Assembly: GCA_036571765.1 (NCBI GenBank)
Contig: BROE01000025.1
Coordinates: forward strand, 5,874,660 to 5,938,659
Origin: Plecoglossus altivelis
Lineage: Eukaryota; Chordata; Actinopteri; Osmeriformes; Plecoglossidae
Length of the DNA stretch: 64,000 bases
Reading direction: 5' to 3'
A program made the position numbers and the translations under genes. This document shows, in pieces, positions 48,011-59,600 of the stretch (position 1 is its first letter; the number at the start of each line of letters is the position of its first letter). A model generated the notes under the pieces. That model had not been told where the DNA came from and did not search any database. It saw only the letters and a list, made by a program, of their open reading frames with translations.

Positions 48011-50703
48011 ATGTCTACCACTGCTGCCGCCCAGCAAAACAATAACGAGGAACCTGTCCTCATCGGTAAGTACCAATGTTAGCTCTTTAGTTGTCAAGCA
48101 AAGTCAAGACTTTTGCACTCATGCAACATGACCGTTTGCTTGACATGGTTGTTGTTTTTATATGCTATTGTCAAAACTTGACACGGGTCGGAAGCACTTC
48201 TGTTTCTTCTAGGCGGAGATAAGGAGGGTTTGTTGAATAGCGTCACCCCAAATGGTGCAATGGTTTTCCTTGTTGTACATGATTGACTGGAGTTAAACCA
48301 ACCACAGATACATGTTTTTGGGGGGGCGGGCCTAATGTATCAAAACAAGTCAGCGACCTAAAAATGATAAAAATGGCCTATTCATAATTGTTCATTTATC
48401 CAATAGCATACCACAAAGGTGGCAATCAGGCTTGTATTTGTTCAATACATACTTGTTTACGTTGTCTATCGACCTTTTTAACAATGCATTCACAATCTGT
48501 CTTGACTAATTTCTTTGTCACAATAAAGGCGACTGGCGATCTCGTTTTGTGAAGGCATAGCTACGAGCTAGCTATTGCTATTTGCAATAACAGTATTAAA
48601 GCTTCTTTGTTTTGATGTGATAATGTTCTCCCGGTCCTTCCTTGTTTATATTTCTGAGTATTTGTGACCCGCATTCTCATAGGGTCGGGTGATGCAACAA
48701 AATGTCATCAAACAACTTAATCCAGTAATTTAATAGAAATGATAGATGGTTACTTCATCCCCTTTGATAAATTGCGTTGTTTCAGTGCTGCATCAAAATA
48801 GAATGACATTTAGAGTTCTGTATTACTGAGCAAAAATATTAATAAAAATACAAACAACGAACAGCCGATGGGCGAGTCATGGATGACGTGTTTGTTTTGA
48901 TTGACCACAGTCCCAGACGGTGACGTTGGAATTATGGGCCAAGTCCACCAGTGCGCTGATTTCAAATCAATATCATATTCACATTTGTCAGGGTCTTGGG
49001 TAGAGCTGGAGATTAATGGAAACACGGGATCCCCAGCTATGCAGCCAAACCCTTCACCAGACTCCTCAGCCTCGGGGAATGGGAACGAGGGGGAGAGCCA
49101 GACCCTCCAAACCCTAGAAGTGGTACAAGAGGACGCAGAGGAGGCTCTGGCAGGGGGGCTAGAGCACGTACCTTCCTCCTCCTCCATCCACAATGGAGAC
49201 ATGGAGAAGATTCTTCTGGACGCGCAGCACGAGTCCAGCCAAAGCAGCTCCTCTTGCGACAGGTAGGGAGTAAGGACATACAGAGAAAGAAACCCTGGGT
49301 TTCTCTGGTGATGTGACGCCAGGGTAACTTCTTTTGTAATCTGGATCCTCAGCCCCCATAGACCGCCCAGCCCGGATCAGGATGAGGGGCAGATCACCTT
49401 TGACGTGGATATGTCCAGCCAGAGAGGAAGCCAGGTGCAGTATTTTAACCTCCACTCCTCTATGGCCATTCCTTCCTTCCTTCCTCCCCCCCTCCCCGTT
49501 CACACTAGTGGTATAGTCCAACTCTACTCACCTGGGTTCTCTGTTGTCTTTCTCTTGCAGTCTGAGGAAGATGGCTCTGAGAAAGACAGAGAGGAAGACA
49601 TCTTGATGGACAAAGAAGCAGATTGGGTGGCCGACTGGTCCAGCAGGCCTGAAAACATTCCCCCTAAGTATGCAAGCCCAAACCTGAGCGCTATTATATT
49701 TCAAAGAGAACGAAAGGCAAGATCCCCCTTGCTTGTATCCAGAATTTATTTGAAAAGATTACAAGTAACGCAGACGGTTTTTTTTCTCCATTTTCCCAGA
49801 GAGTTCCATTTCCGCCACCCGCGACGCTCGGTGTCCCTCAGCATGAGGAAGAGTGGAGCCATGAAGAAAGGAGGCGTCTTCTCTGCCGAGTTCCTCAAAG
49901 TCTTCATCCCTTCCTTGGTCCTGACTCACATTCTTGCCCTAGGCCTTGGGTGAGTGCAGACAGTGACTTTTGACTCAGGGGTCTCCAATCCTGGTCCTCG
50001 AGGGCCGCTGTCCTGAAGGTTTTCAGTGTTTCCCTGCTCCAGCACACCTGACTCTAATAAAGGGTCATTATGAAGCTTCTACAGAGCTCGATAGAGGCTC
50101 ATTCATTAGAATCTGGTGTGCTGGAGGAGGGAAACATCTAAAACCTTCAGGACAGCGGCCCTCGAGGACCAGGATTGGAGACCCCTGTTTTGACTGGTGG
50201 TCCTTTCAACACACAGCCATCTATCTCTGTACAGCAGGGGTGTCAAACTCCGGTCCTCGAGGGTCGCCGTCCTGAAGGTTTTCGATGTTTCCCTGCTCCG
50301 GCACACCTGATTCCAGTGAAGGGTCGTTATCAGGATTCCACAGAGCTTGATAACAACCCATTCATTAGAATCAGGTGTGCCGGAGCAGGGTAACATCGAA
50401 AACCTTCAGGACGGCGGCCCTCGAGGACCAGGCTTTGACACCCCTGCTGACATGGTTGTTTCCAGGCAATTTCACCCTGTTTTTGTTTTGAAATGAGACC
50501 ATGCCAAAATGAGTGATTGTCACAAGGTTTTTCTCTTACTGAACATGCTGCAACATGCCATTGAATCTGCATGACGAGTGCCTCAGTCCTTTTGTGGTTT
50601 AAGCAGTTTAGGTTTGGTAGCTATGGTATTTACATGAACGTCCTCTCTTTACAGGGTCTACATCGGAAAGAGACTCACTGCACCTTCCACCAGCTCCTTC
50701 TAA
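48011..50703 (+). CDS. bnip3l: BNIP3L/NIX mitophagy receptor
   Basis: Six exons: 48011-48065, 48992-49262, 49353-49434, 49561-49667, 49800-49949, 50655-50703. All junctions are GT-AG and phases agree, giving 237 residues against 219 recalled for human. BNIP3L sits in the outer mitochondrial membrane by a C-terminal anchor and recruits LC3/GABARAP to remove mitochondria. Exon 1 is Asn/Gln/Ala-rich; the exon 1-2 junction creates the LC3-interacting motif SWVEL (Trp at residue 21). GLEHVPSSSSIHNGDMEKIL, ADWVADWSSRPENIPPK (the minimal essential region) and EFHFRHPRRSVSLSMRKSG are strongly conserved. The membrane anchor follows FSAEFLKVFIPS and ends LGVYIGKRL. These match BNIP3L rather than BNIP3. 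The extra length is mainly in exon 2. An open stretch before 48992 is intron, not coding. Confidence 0.95.
48066..48991 (+). other. bnip3l: bnip3l intron 1
   Basis: 926-bp phase-1 intron from GTAAGT to TTGTCAG. I see no feature in it beyond an open frame that runs into exon 2. Confidence 0.85.
49968..50195. mobile_element. hAT-type fold-back MITE with perfect 8-bp target duplication, copy C
   Basis: The element at 49976-50187 (212 bp) starts CAGGGGTC and ends GACCCCTG, and is flanked by identical TTTTGACT octamers (49968-49975 and 50188-50195). Its outer arms of about 48 bases are nearly perfect inverted repeats, and the palindrome continues inward with mismatches. CAGGGG termini and an 8-bp duplication are hallmarks of hAT elements. 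It is non-autonomous and lies in bnip3l intron 5. Confidence 0.9.
50235..50446. mobile_element. hAT-type fold-back MITE, copy D
   Basis: A second 212-bp member of the family, 47 bp after copy C, from CAGGGGTGTC to GACACCCCTG. The arms are long and nearly perfect inverted repeats. A clear 8-bp target duplication is not visible. It also lies in bnip3l intron 5. Confidence 0.88.
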
Positions 50704-52817
50704 ACTCTAACTAAAGCAGTGCCTGGAACTCATGTCCAAAACACCCACGTCGACTAATAGTTCAAAAAGACCTTGTGCTAAAATCCCCTCTCTTCCATCA
50801 CTATCGCGACTTCCTACTACCTAGTCCTATTCAGCCTCTGATAATCTCTCCCACTCTTTGTGATGCTCTTCTTTTGTTTATGTCATAATGCTTTGGTGAC
50901 GCACACCGGCGTCCTGTTCGGTGGATGTCCTCCGCGGGAGGATTAGTTCATGTGCGTTAAGATCTGCTTTCTGACACAGGGAGTAGGATGTCGACAGCTC
51001 TGTCTGGCATCCAACTGTCGCGGTGTCAACAGGCCATATTAGACAGACCCTCTCCATGCTTATCTTGTCCAGAAGAAATGCCTAGGTATATGGTCTGGAC
51101 TGCAATTAAAATATATCCACATAGTATCGCTGAAGTTTCTTTAGGAATGCCTTTGACAGATAGATTGTGAGATATTTAGCGTGTTAGAGTTCTGTTTGTA
51201 ACCTGCAGGCATCAGCGTTCCGTCTCCAGTCTGGAGAGCCTGCGCGATATCTCGACCACAGACATCTCCTACGACCTTTATATTGAACCAAAATATGCCC
51301 CATATCATGTATCAGCACAGCTTTTCATTGGCTTGGTTGAAGTGGTTGGGAATCATGTCATCGCACACGTGCTGTTTTATAAAGAAGTTGATTCTATAGT
51401 GGTGGTGCAGTTATCTGAAGATGGGTAGAAGCTGAGCTCCCTGGTATGAAGGGACTCCTTGCCTTATGGGGTTTAATGAAGGAGAATGGTAGGTTGGTTC
51501 CAGAGGGTTAGGAGATGTGGCTAGTGTACTGTTGAGAGGAAAGTTTGAAAGATGCAGAATTATTTGTAGGCTGCAGTTTTGCTCTTTCCTCGTAGCATAT
51601 TTATTTTTTTTCCTAACATTTCTTCGAAATACTTTCGAATATAGCTATAAATCGTTTTAGTTTTTTTCTCTCTCTGAGCCTGTGTAAGATTCAGAATTGC
51701 ACCGATATGGAAAAATCCCTTGCTGATTCAGATGTCAGGTAGAAATACTGTGTGACCAATCATCAGTCGTTTTTTTTTCAGTGTCTGGTACTTTTCATCA
51801 TACAATACAACAATTACAGACAAGTGCCAAATCGATCTTTTAGTTCCATCACCTCTTTCATATAAGCTATAGTACAGACACTGATCTTATTACCTGACAC
51901 GTCAAAACACTTAAACTGTGACCTGATCCTGTTTGGTAATCTACTTTTCTTTGACGTGTCCTTCGGGATTTAGTTAGACATTTTACTTTATACGTTTTAT
52001 AGGAGATACCCGATAACAAATGTAAGTAATGCTTTTGTATATATGTTTAATCGTGACCATTATCGAATTTAGATGAAAATCACAATCCCTATATAGCACA
52101 AAAATTAACAGTGGTAAAAAACTGGATAATTGTGAACGCTCTCTCGGATACAAGTTGGAACCGATAACAGGAAGACGCTCCTCACCACTGTCCCGTGCTG
52201 CTTGATGAAGTAGGGTTTGTGATTAAATAAGTGGTGTGTCCCGTTCCCCCCCCCCTGTTTTTCTAAGGCTCCATTGCATGCATGCTTTCAGCTTGATATT
52301 GACAACTATTAAATGTTGATTTCGTACCGACAATGCTGTTATAGATTTAATTCAAACGAGGGTTCATCCTTTAATCCCAGGTTGAATACTATTAAGCACG
52401 TTAATTGTTTTGGTTCTCTAAAAATCCAAACTCTGTGATTTTCAGTTTGAATGGAGGGCAGGGCCCTCGGCATTGTCTCATTTCATTTAAGCTATGATGA
52501 TGATTATTAAAGTAGCAACAACTTAAAGCAGTGGTATTTCAGTTTATTTTCTTCATATTCAAAGACTCATTAAAATGTGAAATTTACCACAGATCTGTCC
52601 AAAGTTTTGGGTTTCTCAGTGAATATCTATCTGACTGTTGCTCAGCGTCTATGATCTAGTACCGATCAAATCAATATATTAGGTTAAGCAAATGAACATT
52701 ATAGCCTTGTTAATTATCATTGTAAGATCATTTATCTCAAGTGTTCAGAGTGTTATGGATGGCAGGGTGGGGCACTGCGCATGCACGGTGGCTAACTGTT
52801 GTGGTCTCCCTGTGACA
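50704..52817 (+). other. bnip3l: bnip3l 3' UTR and downstream sequence
   Basis: No coding exon recognised. I found no canonical AATAAA; ATTAAA variants such as 51105-51110 are possible signals, so the end of the 3' UTR is uncertain. The sequence is AT-rich. Confidence 0.5.
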
Positions 52818-53410
52818 GCCCGGTGCTTTGCCCCCAGAAGCACCCCCATCCTGAAAAGCAGCCCCTAATGGGAGTGCGAGCACAAACCACTAGAATCAAA
52901 AAGTGAAATATTTTGTCTTGATATCGCAATCAAACAGAGGGGAAACAGTTGTATCACACAGCCATTGTTTGTTCAAATAATAGAAGAGGATAGTAGATTA
53001 TTTGTGAAAATGACAGATGTTCACAAGATCCTTAAAACTTGTCATTCAAAAAGTAGGCTATAATAACGAACCTATAGATTGGTAAGAAGAGCCAAGTAAA
53101 ATACCTGCTAAACAACATAAATTTCTCTTGGTGATCATAGTCGAAGTATGTTTCCTCTGGACAATGTTGTGGAGTAAGATAGACAGTTTGGGTTAAGTTT
53201 TAAGGATTTAGAGTTGAGAAGTAATTTACAAAAATATCCGACGTCATTTTATTCTCTTAACAAAATAGTACAATGTACAGCTGTCTCACTTCTGGCAGGG
53301 ATTTCAAGAGTAAATCGTACACGTTTTTGATTAGAGTGATTTGTGCGCGCTACCGCGAGGGGGTGCTTTTCAGGGTGGGGATGCATATAGGGTCAGAACA
53401 CTGGGTTTAA
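52818..53410. repeat. Diverged inverted-repeat element between bnip3l and dpysl2
   Basis: The segment around 52819-52905 is similar to the reverse complement of about 53322-53410. Both arms contain CCCTGAAAAGCA or CCTGAAAAGCA and, further in, CACAAA followed by AATCAAAAA. By eye the arms agree at roughly three quarters of positions over about 85 bases, with about 420 bp between them. It could be an old terminal-inverted-repeat transposon without a transposase, or a large stem-loop. Confidence 0.55.
53353..53366 (+). promoter_or_regulatory. Weak CTCF-like site upstream of dpysl2
   Basis: CCGCGAGGGGGTGC resembles the GC-rich form of the CTCF core and lies about 340 bp before the dpysl2 start codon, in the right arm of the inverted repeat. 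Weak, by motif similarity only. Confidence 0.25.
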
Positions 53411-53690
53411 AGCGCTTGGAAGAGTCCTTGAACGTGAGCTTGTCATTATAGAAACCAGTATTAACAGTTTAGGTAGATATAATTTATTTGGCGCCGACAA
53501 GGTTCGGATTCTACGTTTCCTTAACCAGAAGCCAGACGTATCTGGATACATTTTGCTTTGGGCGTTTTTAAAACGCATCTCAGAGCGAGCATCCATTCCT
53601 TTCATTGCTAGCCAGCTAGCATTGGTTTACATCAGTGAAGACATTGACAGCTACACTGCTAACAGAGGCCCTCAACAATAAGCCACTAAA

Positions 53691-56600
53691 ATGTCGGGTT
53701 ACCAGGGCAAGAAAAATATTCCCAGAATAACAGTGAGTATTGCTTTATTTTCAAATGCACCTTCAGTTTATGGTTTAATTGCTAAGTGCAGGTGGTCGGC
53801 TGGTTAGCTAGTGACGGAGATTACTGTAGCTAACGAAGAGGAGGGGATTCGTTTATTCTCATCAACCAATTTCACCATCACCACCAGCTCTGCCAGTCAG
53901 GTAACAAACAGCCATTCAACAAAGGCGGAATAACCGAGCAATAGAACCCAGCCTTATTGACAATAGTGGTCTATTTTTTCCTATCATTATTCTCGATTAC
54001 ACTCTAGTCATCCATGCTATTATCTATCACATTGCTGGAGGACCTACAGTTCTCAGCGAGCACTCTATTAAATTAATTGCCCGACATTACAAAAGGGAGC
54101 GAGCTAGTTCGTCAGCATGTCTTGGTTACTGCCGCGTAGTTTTTGTACATTAATAGTAAATGTGTTGTTTACCAAGCTCAGATCGATCTTGATTTATTCT
54201 CATGTCTTAATCATTTGGTTTATCCACCTTATCGTGACAGTAAAAATGAGCGATAGTCTCTTGTCATCATAATAGGCTACATCCATACATATGCTGGAAT
54301 GCTGATCATTCCTGCAGTCGGGTTTCATCGTAGACGAAAGAACGAAAACCTCTTTTGAAAAGTAGGTCATTTGAGGAAATCCCCCCCCCCTAGCTGGTTG
54401 ACCTAAGCTGCGCTCATAAAGCTTTTATAGTCTGGATGCTGATGCAAACAGAGTAATGGGCGTTGAAACTTTACAAGCACATCAGTCAAACCCGAACTCT
54501 ATTGTTTGATATGCAGTAGGCCAGAACCAGAAATGGACATCGACGGCACATGGGCTTCTCAAAGGCAGCATATAGTTCTATTAGAAATGAAGGGATGTTG
54601 TCGTTCAAAATCCCTGTGCAGCTGTCAAGTCTCCCTCACAACTGTCTTCATTAAGCCTTCCCCTGTACGGTCACAACTGCCTGATTCTGCTGTAGCAGAC
54701 CAAGGGCTAGGCACACCCAGAGGAACGCTTTCTCTTTCCATCACGGAGGGTTTAGATAGGTAGATTTAATAGAACCTTTCCATTGGCTGAGCAAGGCATT
54801 GTGCATACTCACAAGTGGTCTCTCAGTAAGTAGCTAAACTACTACTGCTCAGAAACCCTACAGTAGTGCACACGCAGCCTATCAGATAATAAACGCAGAA
54901 CCGATGGTCGTATCATTTGTTCGAAGCAACTTTGCTGGCAGAGCGAGGGCCTGGTCGTGGAGGGATTCGCTCCCCCTGCAACCTTAGTGCTGATCCCATG
55001 TTTTTCCAGTCATAAAAGCTAGCGCAGGAAGATAATGCTTCTAAAGGTTAAAGGAAGAGAAGCACTCATAATTCATGGGGATAATCAAAGTCAAGCCACA
55101 AATCTTAAATGCTGCCTGCAGAAAGTCAGCTAGAGGCTATTTGACCGTTTAGGAATACTGCTAGCAAGACCATTCCATTAAAAAGGCCAATATCCCCCTA
55201 GCTCTTGCATCCAGTTTATTGATCCTGTGTCCACAATGTCCATTAGCATTAGATCTATGTATAGAAGCGCTCAGGTTAGTGTTCTCCTGGGGGAACAGAG
55301 TCTGAGCGTCTGTTCTCCTGTGGGATCTGGCTGGAACCATCATCTTCCTTATAAGCTCTCCACCCCCTCCCCTCGCCTCGAGACGGCAGCTCGCTCTGGG
55401 TCCTGTGGAGCCCTGCGACCATGTGGATGCTCCAGCCCTGCCAATACTAATCCACGCTTGCTCTTTCTCCAACACGCAGTTCATGGCCTCTGTCATCAGC
55501 TGGGCTGAGCCAGCACGCTGGGGTGGTGATTGGTACTGCTGTTAGAGGAAGTTGTTGTTCTCTAGCCGGACACAGATAGGGAATAGGGGATGTCATGCAG
55601 CCTGTCTCTGCCCACAGAGCGACCGTCTCCTCGTGAAAGGAGGGAAGATTGTGAACGATGACCAGTCTTTCCTGGCTGATATCTACATGGAGGATGGGGT
55701 CATCAAGTGAGTTGCACGCTTTCATCCACTGCATGTCAACTCTTATCTTTATCCATCCGTCCGTCCGTCCGTCCATCCATCCATCTGTCCATCCATCCAT
55801 CCATTCAGCCATTCATCCATCCATCCCTCCATCTGCAGTCTCAGTATCTGGCTGTCTTGTCTATTTCTTTTCTCGTCTCATTTCGGCTCCCTCTACTTTC
55901 GTTCCCAGGCAGATCGGAGAGAACCTCATCGTTCCCGGCGGGGTGAAGATCATCGATGCCCACGGCAGGATGGTGATCCCCGGGGGCATCGACGTGCACA
56001 CCCGCTTCCAGATGCCCGACCGGGGCATGGTAGCTGCTGACGACTTCTACCAGGGCACCCGGGCCGCCCTGGCCGGAGGAACCACCATGATCAGTAGGTG
56101 CACTGGGTGGTTTTGCAGCACGTCCTCCTATGGGATAAATAAAGCATATCTGTCGGTTCCGCACTGCTACCAATGGTGGTTAGGCAGTGGAGGAATAGCG
56201 GGCACACTTATTTCAGCAAGTCGTCTCCTTCTCTAAGGGGGAACAGTCTGGGATAGAAGGATACAAGAGTGGAGGTTTGGTTTGAACATGGTTGGGTCCA
56301 GCATCCATGTTGTCACCTTATAGGCTAACACTTCCACTTCTCTGAATGGTCTCCTGACTGTATATCGTCACCTATGCTAGCACGTGTGTGGGACTCACCG
56401 GTCTGTGTGTCTGCAGTTGACCACGTGGTTCCAGAGCCGGGGGGGAGTCTGGTGGCAGCCTTCAACCAGTGGAGGGAGTGGGCGGACAGCAAGTCCTGCT
56501 GCGACTACGCTCTGCATGTCGACATCACTTCTTGGCACCATGGCATCCAGGAGGAAATGGAGAGCCTGGTGAAGAATCATGGTGTGAACACACACACACA

Positions 56601-59600
56601 CACACTAGCACATATGTACATGCATGCGTGCACTCAAACGCACACACAGCTCTCAATCTGTCGTGCGGGTACATAAAACTCTTCTAATAGGATTCTCGCT
56701 TTTCACGATCTATTTCCTTCCTACGACTTCCTTCCTATACTTTTTACTGCCTCTTCCTTAACCCTTCTCTCTGCTATCTATTGGCACTTGGGCTCATACA
56801 TTTTCTATCTTTAGGTGTCAACTCTTTCCTCGTCTATTTGGCTTATAAGGATGTTTTCCAACTTTCCGACTCTCAGGTACGCTCTGTATTGTGTTGTCCT
56901 CCTCTTCCGGCCTGCTTCGGCCTACCTCGCGCTGCAGACTAACACCACTGCTGACCCAGAGTGGTCTGGACCGCCTGACTTTGATCTGACCGGTGTGTCT
57001 TCCTGCCTTCCTGTCCCTGCAGATGTACGAGGTGTTTGGTGTCATCAGGGACCTGGGAGCCGTGGCACAGGTGCACGCAGAGAACGGGGACATCATCGCC
57101 GAGGTAACACGGCACCAATCCCTGTCCAGCCCCTGTCGGACCAGACAGCTAGGGATGCTCTCTTAACGTCTGTGTGTGTGTGTGTCTGTGTGTCTGTCTG
57201 TTTGTGTGTGTGTGTGTGTCTGTTTGTGTGTGTGTGTGTGTGTGTTTCTGTTTGTGTGCGCAGGAGCAACGTAGGATCCTGGAGCTAGGCATCACGGGGC
57301 CTGAGGGGCATGCGCTCAGCCGCCCTGAGGAGGTACGATCATCTGACCTCTGACCCCCGCTCTGCTCAGGGGTCAATAGACCACCTCAAGCACTTTGAGG
57401 GGGGATTGGGAGCTTTGAAATATTAAAATGAAATCCTTATCATTATTTATTCAGTTATGTTTACTGCGTTTACTTATTCATAAATGGAGTCGAAATATCC
57501 GGAGTTGTGTAGAAGCAGCAGAGACAGAGAGTGATGGCCTGATGCGCTTGGTGTTTTCAACACTCTGCTGCTTCCCTCTCGGCATGTCTGTGGTCAAGGT
57601 GGAGGCTGAGGCTGTCAACCGCTCGGTCACCGTGGCCAACCAGACCAACTGTCCCCTGTACGTCACCAAGGTGATGAGCAAGAGTGCTGCCGATGTCATA
57701 GCGCTGGCCAGGAAGAAGGGTAATTACTAAGAACTGAAAGGGTTTCGAATAATACTGGCATGCCTCATAATCTAGCACTGGAACCCAGTGGATATATAGA
57801 GTATATGGTGCTAAATATGAGGTTTATCAAGCGTGAACGAGCCATTTTTGTGGCCCGACCGACTGATGTCTTTGTCAGTGGGAAGTGTGCTGACGTGGCG
57901 GGGTCTGTTCTGTCCTGTGTGCTCTACTGTGTCAGGGGCTGTGGTTTACGGAGAGCCCATCTCTGCCAGCTTGGCCACCGACGGCACCCACTACTGGAGC
58001 AAGAACTGGGCCAAGGCTGCATCCTATGTCACTTCTCCTCCCCTCAGCCCTGACCCCAGCACCCCTGACTACCTCAACTCCCTCCTCTCCTGGTAAGTGC
58101 TGCTGCTGCTACTGCGTCAACTGTCCACCAGATGGCGGTAGACTCACGATATTCTCACTTGAAGCTCAACCTGCTCAGCTCAGAGGAACTGATGGTCTCT
58201 TGTTGGTGTGCACCTCCCCTCCCCTCCCCTCCCCCCAGTGGGGACTTGCAGGTGACAGGCAGCGGACACTGCACATTCCACACCTCCCAGCGCGCCGTGG
58301 GGAAGGATGACTTCACCCTTATCCCCGAGGGCACCAACGGCGCAGAGGAGAGGCTGTCGCTCGTCTGGGACAAGTGCGTCGTGGCGGGGAAGATGGACGA
58401 GAACCAGTTTGTGGCGGTGACCAGCACTAACGCCGCCAAGATCTTCAACCTGTACCCGCGCAAGGGCCGCATCGCCGTGGGCTCGGACGCCGACCTGGTG
58501 CTGTGGAACCCTGATGCCAGCCGGGTCATATCTGCCAAGACCCACAACCTGGTGAGGTGTTATCTGAACTCCATGCACAATACAATGTAGGATAGCTCTA
58601 TGTTCATGCTGTAAGTCGACAGGGTGACTGATGTAGTTTCTCACATTGAACATGTTTCTTCCATACAGCAGCTGTCAGTGGCTGGCTGAATGAATAAATG
58701 AATGGCTGGCTGGCTGGCTGACCATCTGGCTGATTGACTATTTGGCTGGCTGGCTGGCTGGCTGACTGACTGAGTGTTGTTTAGTCTAGAAGTCTACATC
58801 TCGGGCTTCAGATGATGATGATGGTGATGGTGATGATGATGCTGCAGCTGTCCAGCCTAGGGCCACATGAAGCAGCTCACCCCCCCCCCCCCCCCTGCCC
58901 AGGTCTGTTTCATATCCCTCCCCTTGTGCATCCCCCAGGCGGTGGAATACAACATCTTCGAGGGCATGGAGGTGCGCGGTGCCCCGCAGGTGGTGATCAG
59001 CCAGGGGAAGATGGTGCTGGAGGAGGGGACCCTGCACACCACGGAGGGCTGTGGACGCTACGTGAGCAGGAAGCCCTTCCCTGACCACGTGTATAAGAGG
59101 ATCAAGGCCCGCAGCAGAGTGAGTACAGGCCCTCTAGACGCTCCCTGATGGACGGGGGGGAGGCGGGGGGGAGTGGGTGGGGGGAGTACAGGTGTGATTT
59201 ATTTCTATTAACAAACAGCCTCAAGCCTTCGCCTGACCTCGTTCTTTCAGGGCGCTTGTCACTCGTGCTGTGCGTGTGTGTGCGTGTGTGTGTGCGTGTG
59301 TGTGTGCGCGTATGTGTGTGTACCTCTTTTGGTTGGGGACGGCTGATTACTCCTCAGACATACTAAATAAGACAGACAGTGGATGCATTATGAATACCAT
59401 GCTCGACTACAGAGTGAATTGGATGGCCGTGCATTTGCTTTCCACAAGGGAATACTTTGAATATAGCTCTCTAATAGAAATCCTCCTAGCTCAAATAATA
59501 AAGGGGGGTAAGGGTATGGGGGGGCACAGCATTCCATAATGAGCTGACCCTGGCTACCAGACCCAGCCGTGCCGACACGCAGTACTGAACAGGAATCAGA

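Noticed and set aside
48901..48991. Coding extension of bnip3l exon 2 upstream of GSWVEL
   Set aside because: A phase-matching TTGTCAG acceptor ends at 48991 and joins the clean exon 1 at 48065; the upstream part has no bnip3l similarity.
55658..56236. 192-codon frame over dpysl2 exons 2-3
   Set aside because: It reads through a tetranucleotide repeat in intron 2; the true exons 2 and 3 have clear splice sites.
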